Positions 7,496-15,388 are shown, counted from the stretch's first letter. The stretch: 16,000 nucleotides of DNA from Nitrosomonadaceae bacterium (GCA_947471695.1 CANIWY010000016.1:1-16000), one strand, 5' to 3'. Notes: generated by a model not told the origin, from the sequence alone. Numbers and translations are program-made.

Positions 7496-7508
7496 AAGGA
7501 GAATACTA

Positions 7509-8504
7509 ATGATATTGCGAGCACTCATTGTATCGCTGCTATCTGTTGCAACTATTGCTGCCTCGGCCACAGCATCAGCCAGCGAACCTATCCAACCGAT
7601 TAAAGCCGTTGCACCAAAAAATGTAGGAATGGTGGAGCTGGGTAAAATGCTCTTTTTTGACCCCCGTCTATCTAAATCTGGCTTCATCTCCTGTAACTCT
7701 TGCCACAACCTGAGCATGGGTGGGACCGACAACATAAAGACCTCTATCGGGCATAAATGGCAACAAGGACCGATCAATGCACCAACGGTCCTGAATTCGA
7801 GCATGATGCTGGCACAATTCTGGGATGGCCGTGCCAAGGGTCTGAAAGAGCAAGCAGGCGGGCCCATTGCCAACCCTGGTGAAATGGCCTTCACACACGA
7901 ACTTGCCGTAGACGTACTGCGCTCGATCCCTCAGTACCGTGCTCGCTTCAAGCAGGTTTTTGGATCAGATCAAGTTAACATCAGCATGGTGACCGATGCC
8001 ATCGCAGCCTTTGAAGAGACTTTAGTTACACCGGACTCACGGTTCGATAAATGGCTTAAAGGCGACAAGAAGGCCATCACTCAGGCCGAGCTTGATGGTT
8101 ACAAGCTGTTTAAGGATAGTGGCTGCACAGGCTGTCATTATGGGACGGCTGTCGGTGGAACCTCATTCCAAAAGATGGGTGTTCGTGAGCCTTACAAGAC
8201 AGCCAGCAAGGAAGAGGGTCGGATAGGAGTTACTGGCAAGGCTACAGACCGTTTTGTGTTCAAGGTACCTACCCTGCGCAATGTAGAACTCACTTACCCC
8301 TACTTCCATGATGGTGCCGTAGAGACTCTTGAAGATGCAGTGGATACGATGGCCCGGGTACAGCTTGGTCGTGACTTCAGCAAGGAAGAGAATGCCAAGA
8401 TCGTATCCTTCCTGAAGACCCTGACCGGGAAACAGCCTGATTTCAAGCTGCCCATCCTGCCAGCCTCAACGAATGAGACTCCAAGACCTACGCCATTCAA
8501 CTGA
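7509..8504 (+). CDS. ccpA: Di-heme cytochrome c peroxidase
   Basis: Periplasmic bacterial CcpA/MauG-family peroxidase that reduces H2O2 to water with electrons from cytochrome c or cupredoxin. A Sec signal peptide covers residues 1-25, ending ATASAS. Two c-type haem sites are present: CNSCH (62-66, N-terminal peroxidatic haem) and CTGCH (206-210, electron-transfer haem). H81, W105 (FWDGRAKG) and GEMAF (124-128) occupy the expected active-site regions. YFHDGA (265-270) and M281, in MARVQLGR, fit the C-terminal haem pocket with its axial Met. At 331 residues it is normal for the family. AAGGAG eight bases before the ATG gives a strong start. It appears monocistronic, bounded by a hairpin upstream and an intrinsic terminator downstream. 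MauG-like maturation enzymes share these motifs, but the presence of the Met ligand favours a classical peroxidase. Confidence 0.92.
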   Translation: MILRALIVSLLSVATIAASATASASEPIQPIKAVAPKNVGMVELGKMLFFDPRLSKSGFISCNSCHNLSMGGTDNIKTSIGHKWQQGPINAPTVLNSSMMLAQFWDGRAKGLKEQAGGPIANPGEMAFTHELAVDVLRSIPQYRARFKQVFGSDQVNISMVTDAIAAFEETLVTPDSRFDKWLKGDKKAITQAELDGYKLFKDSGCTGCHYGTAVGGTSFQKMGVREPYKTASKEEGRIGVTGKATDRFVFKVPTLRNVELTYPYFHDGAVETLEDAVDTMARVQLGRDFSKEENAKIVSFLKTLTGKQPDFKLPILPASTNETPRPTPFN

Positions 8505-8569
8505 TTGGCAGAAGAGTTCTCGTGTTTTAGGTGTTCCCTCTTAAGTATAAAAGGGCACCTCATCATCAT

Positions 8570-8604
8570 TACCCAGGCCGTAAACTCAGCCTGGGTATTT
8601 TTTT
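8570..8604 (+). terminator. Intrinsic terminator of the peroxidase gene
   Basis: A perfect 9-bp stem TACCCAGGC (8570-8578) / GCCTGGGTA (8589-8597) with a 10-base loop is followed directly by seven T (8598-8604). It lies 66 bases after the peroxidase stop. A second, imperfect hairpin (8529-8533 with 8556-8560, and 8536-8539 with 8552-8555) precedes it and may shield the 3' end. Confidence 0.9.
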
Positions 8605-8799
8605 AGATGAGTTACGCGCCGCCCCTTTGTCTTGCCATTCTGTTCCATAAACTTCAACCATCCAACCAAGATTAAATCTAAGAGTGACCCATTTAAATTT
8701 ATAGGGCTACTTCAATTTTCTCTTCCATTCGGGAATATAGATTTGCTCCTTAAAATCAAGTAGAGTTCCTTCTTGAATAATTAAAATAAGGAGCCTTCC

Positions 8800-9042
8800 A
8801 TGAGCGCCAAGGGGCAATTGTTACAAGATCCGTTTCTGAATGCCCTGCGAAAGGAACATATCCCGGTATCGATTTATCTGGTAAATGGCATTAAGCTACA
8901 GGGTCATATCGACTCGTTCGATCAGTACGTCGTCCTACTGAAAAATACCGTTACTCAGATGGTATATAAGCATGCTATATCCACCGTGGTGCCCGCCAGG
9001 GCCGTTAGCATCCCTCCCGACCCCGACACGCCGGATGCCTGA
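8800..9042 (+). CDS. hfq: RNA chaperone Hfq
   Basis: Hexameric Sm-like protein that pairs small RNAs with target mRNAs. The 80 residues hold the complete core and a short tail. The N-terminus MSAKGQLLQDPFLNALRKE carries the proximal-face Gln9-Asp10. The Sm1 region VSIYLVNGIKLQGHIDSFDQYVVLLKN has Tyr43 where E. coli has Phe42, a common conservative change. The Sm2 motif VYKHAIS (55-61) contains the K57-H58 pair for U-rich RNA ends. The tail PPDPDTPDA is acidic and short, unlike the long E. coli tail. AAGGAG six bases upstream gives a strong start. The gene overlaps hflX by 8 bases, a coupled arrangement typical of this cluster. The 195-base gap before it (8605-8799), AT-rich and containing ATTTAAAT, presumably holds its promoter; I could not assign it convincingly. 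Confidence 0.98.
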   Translation: MSAKGQLLQDPFLNALRKEHIPVSIYLVNGIKLQGHIDSFDQYVVLLKNTVTQMVYKHAISTVVPARAVSIPPDPDTPDA

Positions 9043-10216
9043 CCAACCCGTCTGCTGCCCTGCCACTATTAATACCGCCATACTGGTCAGTCTTGATTTT
9101 GGCAAAGGTTGCTACGTTGAATACCTAGATGAACTACATCAACTCGCCGCAAGCGACCAGATTACAGTCACTGCGGTAGTTACGGGGAAGCGGTCCCGTC
9201 CAGACCCTGCTTTTTACGCTGGTACCGGCAAGGTGGATGAAATTGCCGCCGCCATCGAACAGACTGGCGTCTCGCTCGTGATCTTCAATCATAACCTCTC
9301 CCCCGCCCAACAGCGCAACCTCGAACAACGCCTCCAATGTCGCGTGCTGGACCGTACCAGCCTGATACTGGATATTTTTGCGCAACGCGCGAAGAGTCAC
9401 GAGGGGAAACTGCAAGTCGAACTGGCCCAGCTTGAGCACCTCGCCACACGTTTAGTACGTGGATGGACTCATCTGGAACGCCAAAAGGGAGGGGTCGGCT
9501 TGCGTGGCCCCGGTGAGACCCAGCTGGAGACAGACCGACAGTTACTTCGTAAACGCGTTAAATTACTGAAGGAGAGGCTTGTAAAGTTCCAGCGTCAACG
9601 CGCAGTACAGCGGCGTTCCAGACAGCGTGCAGATGTGATGTCAATCTCTATTGTCGGATACACCAATGCCGGGAAGTCTACGCTATTCAATAGCCTTACC
9701 CACTCACAGGCCTACGCTGCCAATCAATTATTTGCCACGCTGGATGCCACCACCCGTAAGCTTTTCATCCCAGATCATGGTCAGCTGGTGATTTCCGATA
9801 CAGTAGGCTTCATTCGTGATTTGCCACACACACTGGTCGCTGCCTTCCGTGCCACGCTGGAGGAAACAGTCCAGGCAGATATACTGTTACACGTTGTAGA
9901 TTCTGGTAGCCCCAATCGAGATGAACAGATCTCCGAAGTTAACAAGGTGTTGCAAGAGATCGGTGCAGATAAAATTCCGCAAATTTTAGTACTGAACAAG
10001 ATAGACTTAGCTAACCTTACGTTAGCAGCTCCGGGTTACGGACGGGATGAATGTGGTAGAATCAATCAGGTTCGTTTAAGCGCAAGAACGGGCGCAGGAA
10101 TTGAATTAATTAAGCTGGCTCTGGTCGAAGTAATTGGGCAACGTACTTCACAGCGATACACGATACAGCCAGAAGTTGGAAACATGGCCGACAGAGTTGT
10201 TGGGGCTTTTTTCTGA
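9035..10216 (+). CDS. hflX: Ribosome-associated GTPase HflX
   Basis: HflX binds ribosomes and helps split stalled or stress-damaged 70S particles. From the ATG at 9035 (8-base overlap with hfq) it has 393 residues. An upstream in-frame ATG at 8972, inside hfq, would add 21 proline-rich residues foreign to the family and is rejected. The N-terminal HflX domain includes YAGTGKVDEI and the segment GGVGLRGPGETQLETDR (about 152-168). The GTPase domain shows G1 GYTNAGKST (208-216), the G2 threonines in FATLDATTR, G3 DTVGF (255-259), G4 NKID (321-324) and G5-like LSARTG. The C-terminus is shorter than in E. coli (426 residues). A possible intrinsic terminator lies in the last codons (10187-10212). 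Confidence 0.96.
   Translation: MPDQPVCCPATINTAILVSLDFGKGCYVEYLDELHQLAASDQITVTAVVTGKRSRPDPAFYAGTGKVDEIAAAIEQTGVSLVIFNHNLSPAQQRNLEQRLQCRVLDRTSLILDIFAQRAKSHEGKLQVELAQLEHLATRLVRGWTHLERQKGGVGLRGPGETQLETDRQLLRKRVKLLKERLVKFQRQRAVQRRSRQRADVMSISIVGYTNAGKSTLFNSLTHSQAYAANQLFATLDATTRKLFIPDHGQLVISDTVGFIRDLPHTLVAAFRATLEETVQADILLHVVDSGSPNRDEQISEVNKVLQEIGADKIPQILVLNKIDLANLTLAAPGYGRDECGRINQVRLSARTGAGIELIKLALVEVIGQRTSQRYTIQPEVGNMADRVVGAFF
10187..10212 (+). terminator. Possible intrinsic terminator inside the hflX 3' end
   Basis: GCC+GACA (10187-10193) can pair with TGTT+GGC (10198-10201 and 10204-10206) around the loop GAGT, with a two-base GG bulge. Six T (10207-10212) follow immediately. It lies within the last codons of hflX, so translating ribosomes would often disrupt it; partial termination is likely at most. 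Confidence 0.35.
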
Positions 10217-10217
10217 A

Positions 10218-10240
10218 CTGGCGACCAAAAAGGTTGCCAG
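10218..10240 (+). other. Strong hairpin between hflX and hflK
   Basis: CTGGCGACC (10218-10226) pairs fully with GGTTGCCAG (10232-10240), including one G-T wobble, around a loop of five A. It begins one base after the hflX stop. No T-run follows, so it may be an RNA processing or stability element. TTGCCA (10234-10239), within the 3' arm, resembles a -35 box, but its -10 partner is poor. Confidence 0.55.
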
Positions 10241-10278
10241 ATAGTTGTATCGATATTAAACAAAAACTAGGAATCAAC

Positions 10279-11481
10279 ATGGGACTAAACGACCCACAGT
10301 GGGGCAGAAAAAAGGGTAACTCCGGCCCGCCTGATCTTGATGAGTTGTGGCGCAACGTTAACAAGAAACTCAATAACCTCCTTAAACGCAAGAGTAGCGG
10401 AGCGGGCGGTGATGGGTCGGGCGGAGGCGAGAAGCCTGCCGGTGGCAAGCCACTCCACTTTCGGGGTGGCATTGGTCTTGTTGCTGGACTGCTCCTACTG
10501 ATGTGGGTAACAAGTGGCTTCTATATCGTTAATGAAGGTCAGCGCGGCGTGGTTCTGCGTTTTGGGAAATACATAGAGACCACCCAGGCGGGGCTTCGTT
10601 GGCATATGCCATACCCGGTCGAAATCGTTGAATCCGTTAACGTGAGCCAAGTCCGTACAGTCGAGATCGGTTACCGCAACAATGTGAGAAGTAAGGTCCT
10701 GAAAGAGTCTCTAATGCTGACCGATGATGAGAACATTATTGATATCCAGTTTGCGGTTCAATACATTCTGAAGAACCCCGAAGAATTTTTATTTAACAAC
10801 CGTGATCCTGAAAGTGCGGTGATGCAAGCAGCTGAAACCGCAATTCGTGAAGCGATCGGCAAGAGCAAGATGGACTTCGTTCTTTACGAAGGTCGTGAAC
10901 AGGTGGCTGCGCAAACAACTGTACTGATGCAAGAGATCTTAGATCGTTACAAGATCGGTGTCGCCATCAGCAAAGTGACCATGCAGAATGCGCAACCACC
11001 AGAACAAGTTCAGGCGGCATTCGATGATGCTGTGAAGGCTGGGCAGGATAGAGAGCGTCAAAAGAACGAAGGGCAGGCTTACGCTAATGACGTTATTCCT
11101 AAGGCACGTGGCAATGCTGCGCGGCTGATGGAAGAGGCCGAAGGATACAAGCAGCGCGTGATCGTGAGCTCTGAAGGTGATGCCAGCCGATTTAAACAGA
11201 TCCTCGTCGAATATAGCAAAGCACCTGGCGTAACCAGGGACCGCATGTATCTAGACATGATGCAGCAAGTCCTCTCTAGTTCCACCAAGATACTGGTAGA
11301 CCAGAAGAGTGGCAATAACCTGCTTTACCTACCATTGGACAAGCTGATACAGACAAGCGGGCCCTCTTCAACGCCTGTTCCAAGTACAGAGACGCCTCAC
11401 CCAGTTGCACACGAGACTGCGCCAGATGCCGGTGCTCGTACGCGTGAGGCATTCCGTGGCCGTGAACGGGAATCAAGATAA
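10279..11481 (+). CDS. hflK: FtsH modulator HflK (SPFH/Band 7)
   Basis: HflK and HflC form a large inner-membrane SPFH assembly that surrounds and modulates the FtsH protease. The 400-residue protein starts at the ATG at 10279 (AGGAA upstream), giving the standard MGLNDPQWGRKKGNSGPPDLDELW. Then come a Gly/Ser-rich cytoplasmic linker (about residues 39-57), a single membrane span (about 65-84, LVAGLLLLMWVTSGFYIV) and the Band 7 domain from NEGQRGVVLRFGKY onward. A charged helical part follows (about 255-340). The C-terminal tail is rich in Pro, Thr and Arg and not conserved. An upstream TTG-initiated extension from 10234 is rejected because it lacks family similarity. The stop touches the hflC start directly (TAAATG), so the two are probably translationally coupled, as expected for partners needed in equal amounts. 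Confidence 0.96.
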   Translation: MGLNDPQWGRKKGNSGPPDLDELWRNVNKKLNNLLKRKSSGAGGDGSGGGEKPAGGKPLHFRGGIGLVAGLLLLMWVTSGFYIVNEGQRGVVLRFGKYIETTQAGLRWHMPYPVEIVESVNVSQVRTVEIGYRNNVRSKVLKESLMLTDDENIIDIQFAVQYILKNPEEFLFNNRDPESAVMQAAETAIREAIGKSKMDFVLYEGREQVAAQTTVLMQEILDRYKIGVAISKVTMQNAQPPEQVQAAFDDAVKAGQDRERQKNEGQAYANDVIPKARGNAARLMEEAEGYKQRVIVSSEGDASRFKQILVEYSKAPGVTRDRMYLDMMQQVLSSSTKILVDQKSGNNLLYLPLDKLIQTSGPSSTPVPSTETPHPVAHETAPDAGARTREAFRGRERESR

Positions 11482-12357
11482 ATGAAAAATAGCTCAACTC
11501 TAATCGGCATCATTGGCGGCCTTTTCTTTCTCGGCAGCTCAGCTCTTTATATCGTTGACCAGCGTCAACATGCCATCGTTTTTCAACTGGGAGAAGTGGT
11601 TGATGTAAAAACTTCCCCAGGACTTTATTTTAAGCTCCCCCTCGTTCAGAACGTCCGTTTCTTTGAAGCACGGATCATGACCATGGATACCGTTGAACCG
11701 GAACGTTTCATTACATCAGAGAAAAAGAATGTACTGGTCGACCTATTCGTCAAGTGGCGGATCGTGGACGTGAAGCAATACTACATCAGCGTTCGTGGAG
11801 ACGAGATGTTGGCTCAGACCCGTCTTGCTCAGACCGTTAATTCTAGTATGCGAGACGAGTTCGGTAACCGTACAGTACATGACGTAGTTTCGGGTGAACG
11901 TGACAAAATTATGGAGATCATGCGCCAAAAGGCGGATGCCGATGCCCGCAAGATCGGAGTAGAAGTGGTTGATGTTCGTCTGAAGCGCGTCGACTTGCCA
12001 ATGGAGGTCAGCGAGTCTGTCTACCGCCGGATGGAGGCTGAGCGTAAGCGCGTCGCCAATGAGTTACGTTCGACCGGTTCCGCGGAATCTGAAAAGATTC
12101 GTGCGGATGCCGACCGTCAACGCGAGGTCATCCTGGCAGAGGCGTATCGGAGCGCTCAGGATATCAAGGGGCAGGGTGACGCTAAATCTTCATCCATTTA
12201 TGCGAATGCTTTTCAGCAAAACCCCGAATTTTATTCTTTCTACCGCAGCCTGGAGGCCTATAAACAGACCTTTAAGAATAAGACCGATATGATGGTCCTC
12301 GAGCCCAGCTCCGAGTTTTTCAAGTACCTGAAGAATTCAGGCCGAGGCGGGAAGTAG
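11482..12357 (+). CDS. hflC: FtsH modulator HflC (SPFH/Band 7)
   Basis: Partner of HflK in the FtsH-regulating membrane complex. The 291 residues are the normal length. A membrane anchor covers about residues 6-25 (IGIIGGLFFLGSSALYIV). It is followed by VDQRQHAIVFQLGEV at the start of the Band 7 domain, then FFEARIMTMDTVEPERFITSEKKNVLVDLFVKWRI, a strongly conserved HflC stretch. The region from about 180 to 240 is a charged coiled-coil helix rich in Glu, Arg and Ala (MEAERKRVANELRSTGSAE). The C-terminal part, FYSFYRSLEAYKQTF with SSEFFKYL near the end, is diagnostic of HflC. It begins on the base after the hflK stop, with GGGAA inside hflK as a possible ribosome site. Confidence 0.97.
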   Translation: MKNSSTLIGIIGGLFFLGSSALYIVDQRQHAIVFQLGEVVDVKTSPGLYFKLPLVQNVRFFEARIMTMDTVEPERFITSEKKNVLVDLFVKWRIVDVKQYYISVRGDEMLAQTRLAQTVNSSMRDEFGNRTVHDVVSGERDKIMEIMRQKADADARKIGVEVVDVRLKRVDLPMEVSESVYRRMEAERKRVANELRSTGSAESEKIRADADRQREVILAEAYRSAQDIKGQGDAKSSSIYANAFQQNPEFYSFYRSLEAYKQTFKNKTDMMVLEPSSEFFKYLKNSGRGGK

Positions 12358-12370
12358 TCTAACGTTTTAT

Positions 12371-12383
12371 GCAAATCATTTGC
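12371..12383. repeat. Short perfect palindrome after hflC
   Basis: GCAAAT and ATTTGC flank a single C, forming a perfect 13-base dyad in the 70-base hflC-yjeT gap. It could be an operator or a tiny hairpin. At this length it can also arise by chance. Confidence 0.25.
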
Positions 12384-12427
12384 GTGGGCACATGATTTAT
12401 TGAAGTGTCTGTCGGAGCTATCGCGGC

Positions 12428-12613
12428 ATGTGGGACACTTTGCTAATGGCACTTGCACTGATGCTGGTAATGGAAGGAATGCTTCCGTTCCTTATGCCTA
12501 GCAGATGGCGCGAGGCCTTCAAAAAACTAACAGAAGCGGGCGATAACCATATCCGCTTCATTGGCCTGACCTCAATGCTGACGGGCGTACTGTTGCTCTA
12601 CCTTATCAAGTAA
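12428..12613 (+). CDS. yjeT: DUF2065 small inner-membrane protein
   Basis: A 61-residue protein with two predicted membrane segments, about 4-24 (LLMALALMLVMEGMLPFLMP) and 44-60 (FIGLTSMLTGVLLLYLI), joined by a basic loop RWREAFKKLTEAG. This is the DUF2065/YjeT pattern. In E. coli yjeT also sits between hflC and purA, which strengthens the call. The function of the family is not established; its constant place after hflC suggests a link with membrane proteostasis, but that is inference from position only. GGAG ten bases upstream supports the ATG at 12428. Confidence 0.88.
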   Translation: MWDTLLMALALMLVMEGMLPFLMPSRWREAFKKLTEAGDNHIRFIGLTSMLTGVLLLYLIK

Positions 12614-12657
12614 CTCCCACCCACGCACCTTCTTGAAGTTGTTCTCCAATCTTAAAC

Positions 12658-13827
12658 ATGCGTAACTGGCTTCTTCCCGAATATATAGAGGACATCCTGC
12701 CCGCCGAGGCATTCGCCATTGAAGCGACTCGACGGCGTGTCCTGGATAGGATGTTGGTACATGGTTACCAACTGGTGGGGCCGCCCATGCTTGAATACGT
12801 CGAGTCCCTGCTCTCAGGCAGCGGGGGTGATTTAGACTTACGTATGTTCAAGGTGGTGGATCAATTGAGCGGCAGGATGATGGCCCTCCGTGCAGACATG
12901 ACACCCCAGGTGGCACGTATTGATGCACACCTGCTAAACCGCAGCGGTGTCACTCGCCTCTGCTACGCAGGTAGTGTTCTCCATACGATTCCATCTGGAT
13001 TGACCCGCACCCGTGAACCACTTCAAATTGGAGCCGAACTGTACGGCCATGAAGGGCTAGAAAGTGACCTAGAGATCCAGCATCTGATGCTGCAGTCCCT
13101 TTCAATTGCCGGGATTACAAAGATTCATCTTGATCTCGGCCATGTCGCTGTATTTCGTGGTTTAGTTAAAGGTGCTGGGATCTCCAATGAGTTGGAAACA
13201 CAACTATTCTGCGCGCTCCAATCAAAAGACGTTTCCGCATTAAGAGATCTCTGTGATCAGCTAGACAAGATCGTGGATAAGAGCGTGCACCGAGCTCTGA
13301 TGCTGTTACCTGAATTATATGGTGGCGCGAAGATACTTCAAGATGCCCGAAAGTTTCTTCCTAACTACCCTGAGATTCGGACAGCCCTAGATGAATTAGA
13401 GTCGGTGTCATCAGAGCTGGGTCCTCTGGTAGATACCCTGTCATTCGATCTGGCCGACCTGAGAGGATACCAATATCACAGTGGCATGGTCTTCGCTGCT
13501 TATGCGAAAGACTGCCCCAATGCAGTAGCATTGGGAGGGCGATACGATGAGATCGGCAAGACTTTTGGGCGATCGCGACCGGCGACCGGTTTTAGCATGG
13601 ATCTACGCGAGTTGTCTGGACTGATTACACACGCCCCATATCCGAAGGGGATTCTTGCAGCTTATAAGAGGTCCGATAAGGCCCTTGATAAAGAGATCGA
13701 TCGACTCCGCAGCGAAGGTCAGATTGTTGTCATCCGATTGCCGGGGCATGAGAACGACCAAGATACCCTTGACTGCGATCGAAATCTGGTGATGAACCAG
13801 GGTGTCTGGAAGATAGAGAAGATCTAA
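12658..13827 (+). CDS. hisZ: ATP phosphoribosyltransferase regulatory subunit
   Basis: HisZ is a catalytically inactive paralogue of histidyl-tRNA synthetase that binds short-form HisG to make the active, histidine-regulated first enzyme of histidine synthesis. The 389 residues match the family. The class II synthetase-like core shows MRNWLLPEYIEDILPAEA at the start, then LRADMTPQVARIDAHLL, TRLCYAGSVLHT and REPLQIGAELYGH, with YHSGMVFAAY and ALGGRYDEIGKTFG later. A histidyl-tRNA synthetase is less likely because the anticodon-binding domain is missing and the length is short. No clear Shine-Dalgarno sequence precedes the ATG, but the N-terminus is exactly as expected. It lies 44 bases after yjeT. 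Its presence predicts a short HisG elsewhere in the genome. Confidence 0.95.
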   Translation: MRNWLLPEYIEDILPAEAFAIEATRRRVLDRMLVHGYQLVGPPMLEYVESLLSGSGGDLDLRMFKVVDQLSGRMMALRADMTPQVARIDAHLLNRSGVTRLCYAGSVLHTIPSGLTRTREPLQIGAELYGHEGLESDLEIQHLMLQSLSIAGITKIHLDLGHVAVFRGLVKGAGISNELETQLFCALQSKDVSALRDLCDQLDKIVDKSVHRALMLLPELYGGAKILQDARKFLPNYPEIRTALDELESVSSELGPLVDTLSFDLADLRGYQYHSGMVFAAYAKDCPNAVALGGRYDEIGKTFGRSRPATGFSMDLRELSGLITHAPYPKGILAAYKRSDKALDKEIDRLRSEGQIVVIRLPGHENDQDTLDCDRNLVMNQGVWKIEKI

Positions 13828-13921
13828 ATTCTAATTGCCAAAGAATCTATCACTAAGTGTCGCCTAAGAACGTATCAATTAAAACTAAACTAATATTTCT
13901 CCTTCAACCCCGTCTCGAAAA

Positions 13922-13927
13922 TATAAT
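13922..13927 (+). promoter_or_regulatory. Perfect -10 hexamer upstream of purA
   Basis: TATAAT matches the sigma70 -10 consensus exactly and lies 19 bases before the purA ATG. No good -35 box is found at 16-18 bases. Transcription would begin near 13934, leaving a leader of only about 13 bases. The 119-base hisZ-purA gap shows no other clear signal. Confidence 0.3.
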
Positions 13928-13946
13928 TTTATGAAGATCAAAAGAC

Positions 13947-15254
13947 ATGACTAAGAATGTTGTCGTCATTGGCACCCAGTGGGGAGACGAGGGTAAAGGC
14001 AAGATAGTGGACTGGCTGACCGACCACGCCCAAGGAGTCGTCCGCTTCCAAGGTGGGCATAATGCCGGCCATACGCTCGTCATTGGCAACAAAAAAACGG
14101 TGCTACATTTAATTCCTTCTGGAATACTGCGTAGTGATGTTGCCTGCTATATCGGAAATGGTGTGGTCGTATCTCCACAGGCACTGCTGGAAGAGATCAA
14201 TATGCTGGAGCAGGCTGGGGTTAATGTCCAGGGGCGACTACGCATCAGCGAGGCCTGTCCTCTTATACTGCCCTGCCATACCGCGCTCGACAGTGCGCGC
14301 GAAGCCGCTAAGGGTACAGACAAGATCGGTACCACTGGACGTGGCATTGGCCCTGCCTACGAGGATAAGGTCGCGCGGCGTGCTGTCCGCTTGCAGGATC
14401 TATTCCACCGTGACCGATTTGCGGCCAAGCTGGGAGAAATGCTCGACTATCATAACTTTGTTCTGAAAAATTACTTCCACGCGCCGATCGTTGACTTCCA
14501 ACAGACTATGGATGAGACCCTTGCACTGGCTGAACGAATCAAGCCGATGATCGCCGACGTTCCGAAACTGCTATTCGAGGCCAATAAGGCCGGAAATAAT
14601 TTACTATTTGAGGGGGCTCAGGGAACGTTGCTAGACATCGATCATGGCACTTACCCGTTTGTTACCTCAAGCAACTGCATCGCAGGGGCAGCGGCCACCG
14701 GCAGTGGGGTTGGCCCGCAGATGCTGCACTATGTGCTGGGCATAACCAAGGCCTACACCACTCGGGTCGGAGCGGGTCCTTTTCCAACCGAGCTAAATGA
14801 TGAAATTGGCCGCCATCTGGCCAAGCGTGGCAATGAGTTCGGTTCAACCACTGGGCGACCGCGCCGTTGTGGCTGGTTTGATGCTGCGGCCCTCAAGCGC
14901 TCTATCCAGATTAATGGTGTATCTGGGTTATGCGTTACCAAGCTTGATGTATTGGACGGTGTCGAGACCCTGAGCCTCGGCGTAGGCTACAAGTTAAATA
15001 GCAATGCCGAAGTTCAGCGGTTCAGCAGTATCCTGCCGGTGGGAGCTGACGAGCTCGCTCTTTGTGAACCCGTCTACGAGGAGATGCCTGGCTGGATGGG
15101 GAGTACCGTCGGAATCAAGCATTTTGATCAATTGCCTAAGGCCGCACAGAATTATTTGAAAAGGATGGAGGAGGTATGTGAGACTCCCGTGGACATGATC
15201 TCAACTGGACCAGATCGTGACGAGACCATTGTTCTGCGTCATCCATTTAAGTAA
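13947..15254 (+). CDS. purA: Adenylosuccinate synthetase
   Basis: PurA joins IMP and aspartate, using GTP, to form adenylosuccinate, the first step from IMP to AMP. The 435 residues are full length. GTQWGDEGKGKIVD (9-22) holds the catalytic Asp14, and GGHNAGHT (36-43) holds His42, the other catalytic residue. IMP-binding GTTGRGIGPAYEDK lies near residue 130. LFEGAQGTLLDIDHGTYPFVTSS, GVTKAYTTRVG-like GITKAYTTRVGAGPFPTE, GRPRRCGWFD and the C-terminal TGPDRDETI are all family signatures. The ribosome site is weak (GAAG about ten bases upstream). It closes the hfq-hfl cluster, as in E. coli, except that hisZ lies upstream. A weak GATAA/TTATC stem after the stop (15294-15312) is not a convincing terminator. 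Confidence 0.98.
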   Translation: MTKNVVVIGTQWGDEGKGKIVDWLTDHAQGVVRFQGGHNAGHTLVIGNKKTVLHLIPSGILRSDVACYIGNGVVVSPQALLEEINMLEQAGVNVQGRLRISEACPLILPCHTALDSAREAAKGTDKIGTTGRGIGPAYEDKVARRAVRLQDLFHRDRFAAKLGEMLDYHNFVLKNYFHAPIVDFQQTMDETLALAERIKPMIADVPKLLFEANKAGNNLLFEGAQGTLLDIDHGTYPFVTSSNCIAGAAATGSGVGPQMLHYVLGITKAYTTRVGAGPFPTELNDEIGRHLAKRGNEFGSTTGRPRRCGWFDAAALKRSIQINGVSGLCVTKLDVLDGVETLSLGVGYKLNSNAEVQRFSSILPVGADELALCEPVYEEMPGWMGSTVGIKHFDQLPKAAQNYLKRMEEVCETPVDMISTGPDRDETIVLRHPFK

Positions 15255-15388
15255 CACTGGATCCTGATTAAATGAATGGCGAGGACTCGATCCGATAACC
15301 CCCTTGATTATCTCTTTCCGTTAACACCGGTATCATCTCTCTTTTTTATCATGGCCACTGCCGGCCCTGTCGCCGCGCTCCAAAACAC

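Noticed and set aside
7430..7894. 154-codon minus-strand ORF opposite the peroxidase gene
   Set aside because: It is antisense to the well-supported haem-binding coding sequence and its composition looks like a frame shadow.
8972..9034. N-terminal extension of HflX inside hfq
   Set aside because: The 21 extra residues are the hfq sequence read in another frame and do not match HflX; the ATG at 9035 gives a normal N-terminus.
10234..10278. TTG-initiated N-terminal extension of HflK
   Set aside because: It would start inside a strong hairpin and adds residues foreign to the family; the ATG at 10279 has AGGAA upstream and the standard MGLNDPQWG start.
10110..10472. 120-codon proline-rich minus-strand ORF opposite hflX/hflK
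   Set aside because: The Pro/Ser-rich sequence mirrors the Gly-rich linker of hflK on the other strand.
13931..13954. Seven-codon ORF MKIKRHD overlapping the purA start
   Set aside because: No ribosome site, and it sits immediately after the -10 box where a transcript would scarcely include its start codon.
15294..15312. GATAA/TTATC stem after purA as terminator
   Set aside because: AT-rich five-pair stem with a nine-base loop and no proper T-run; not convincing.
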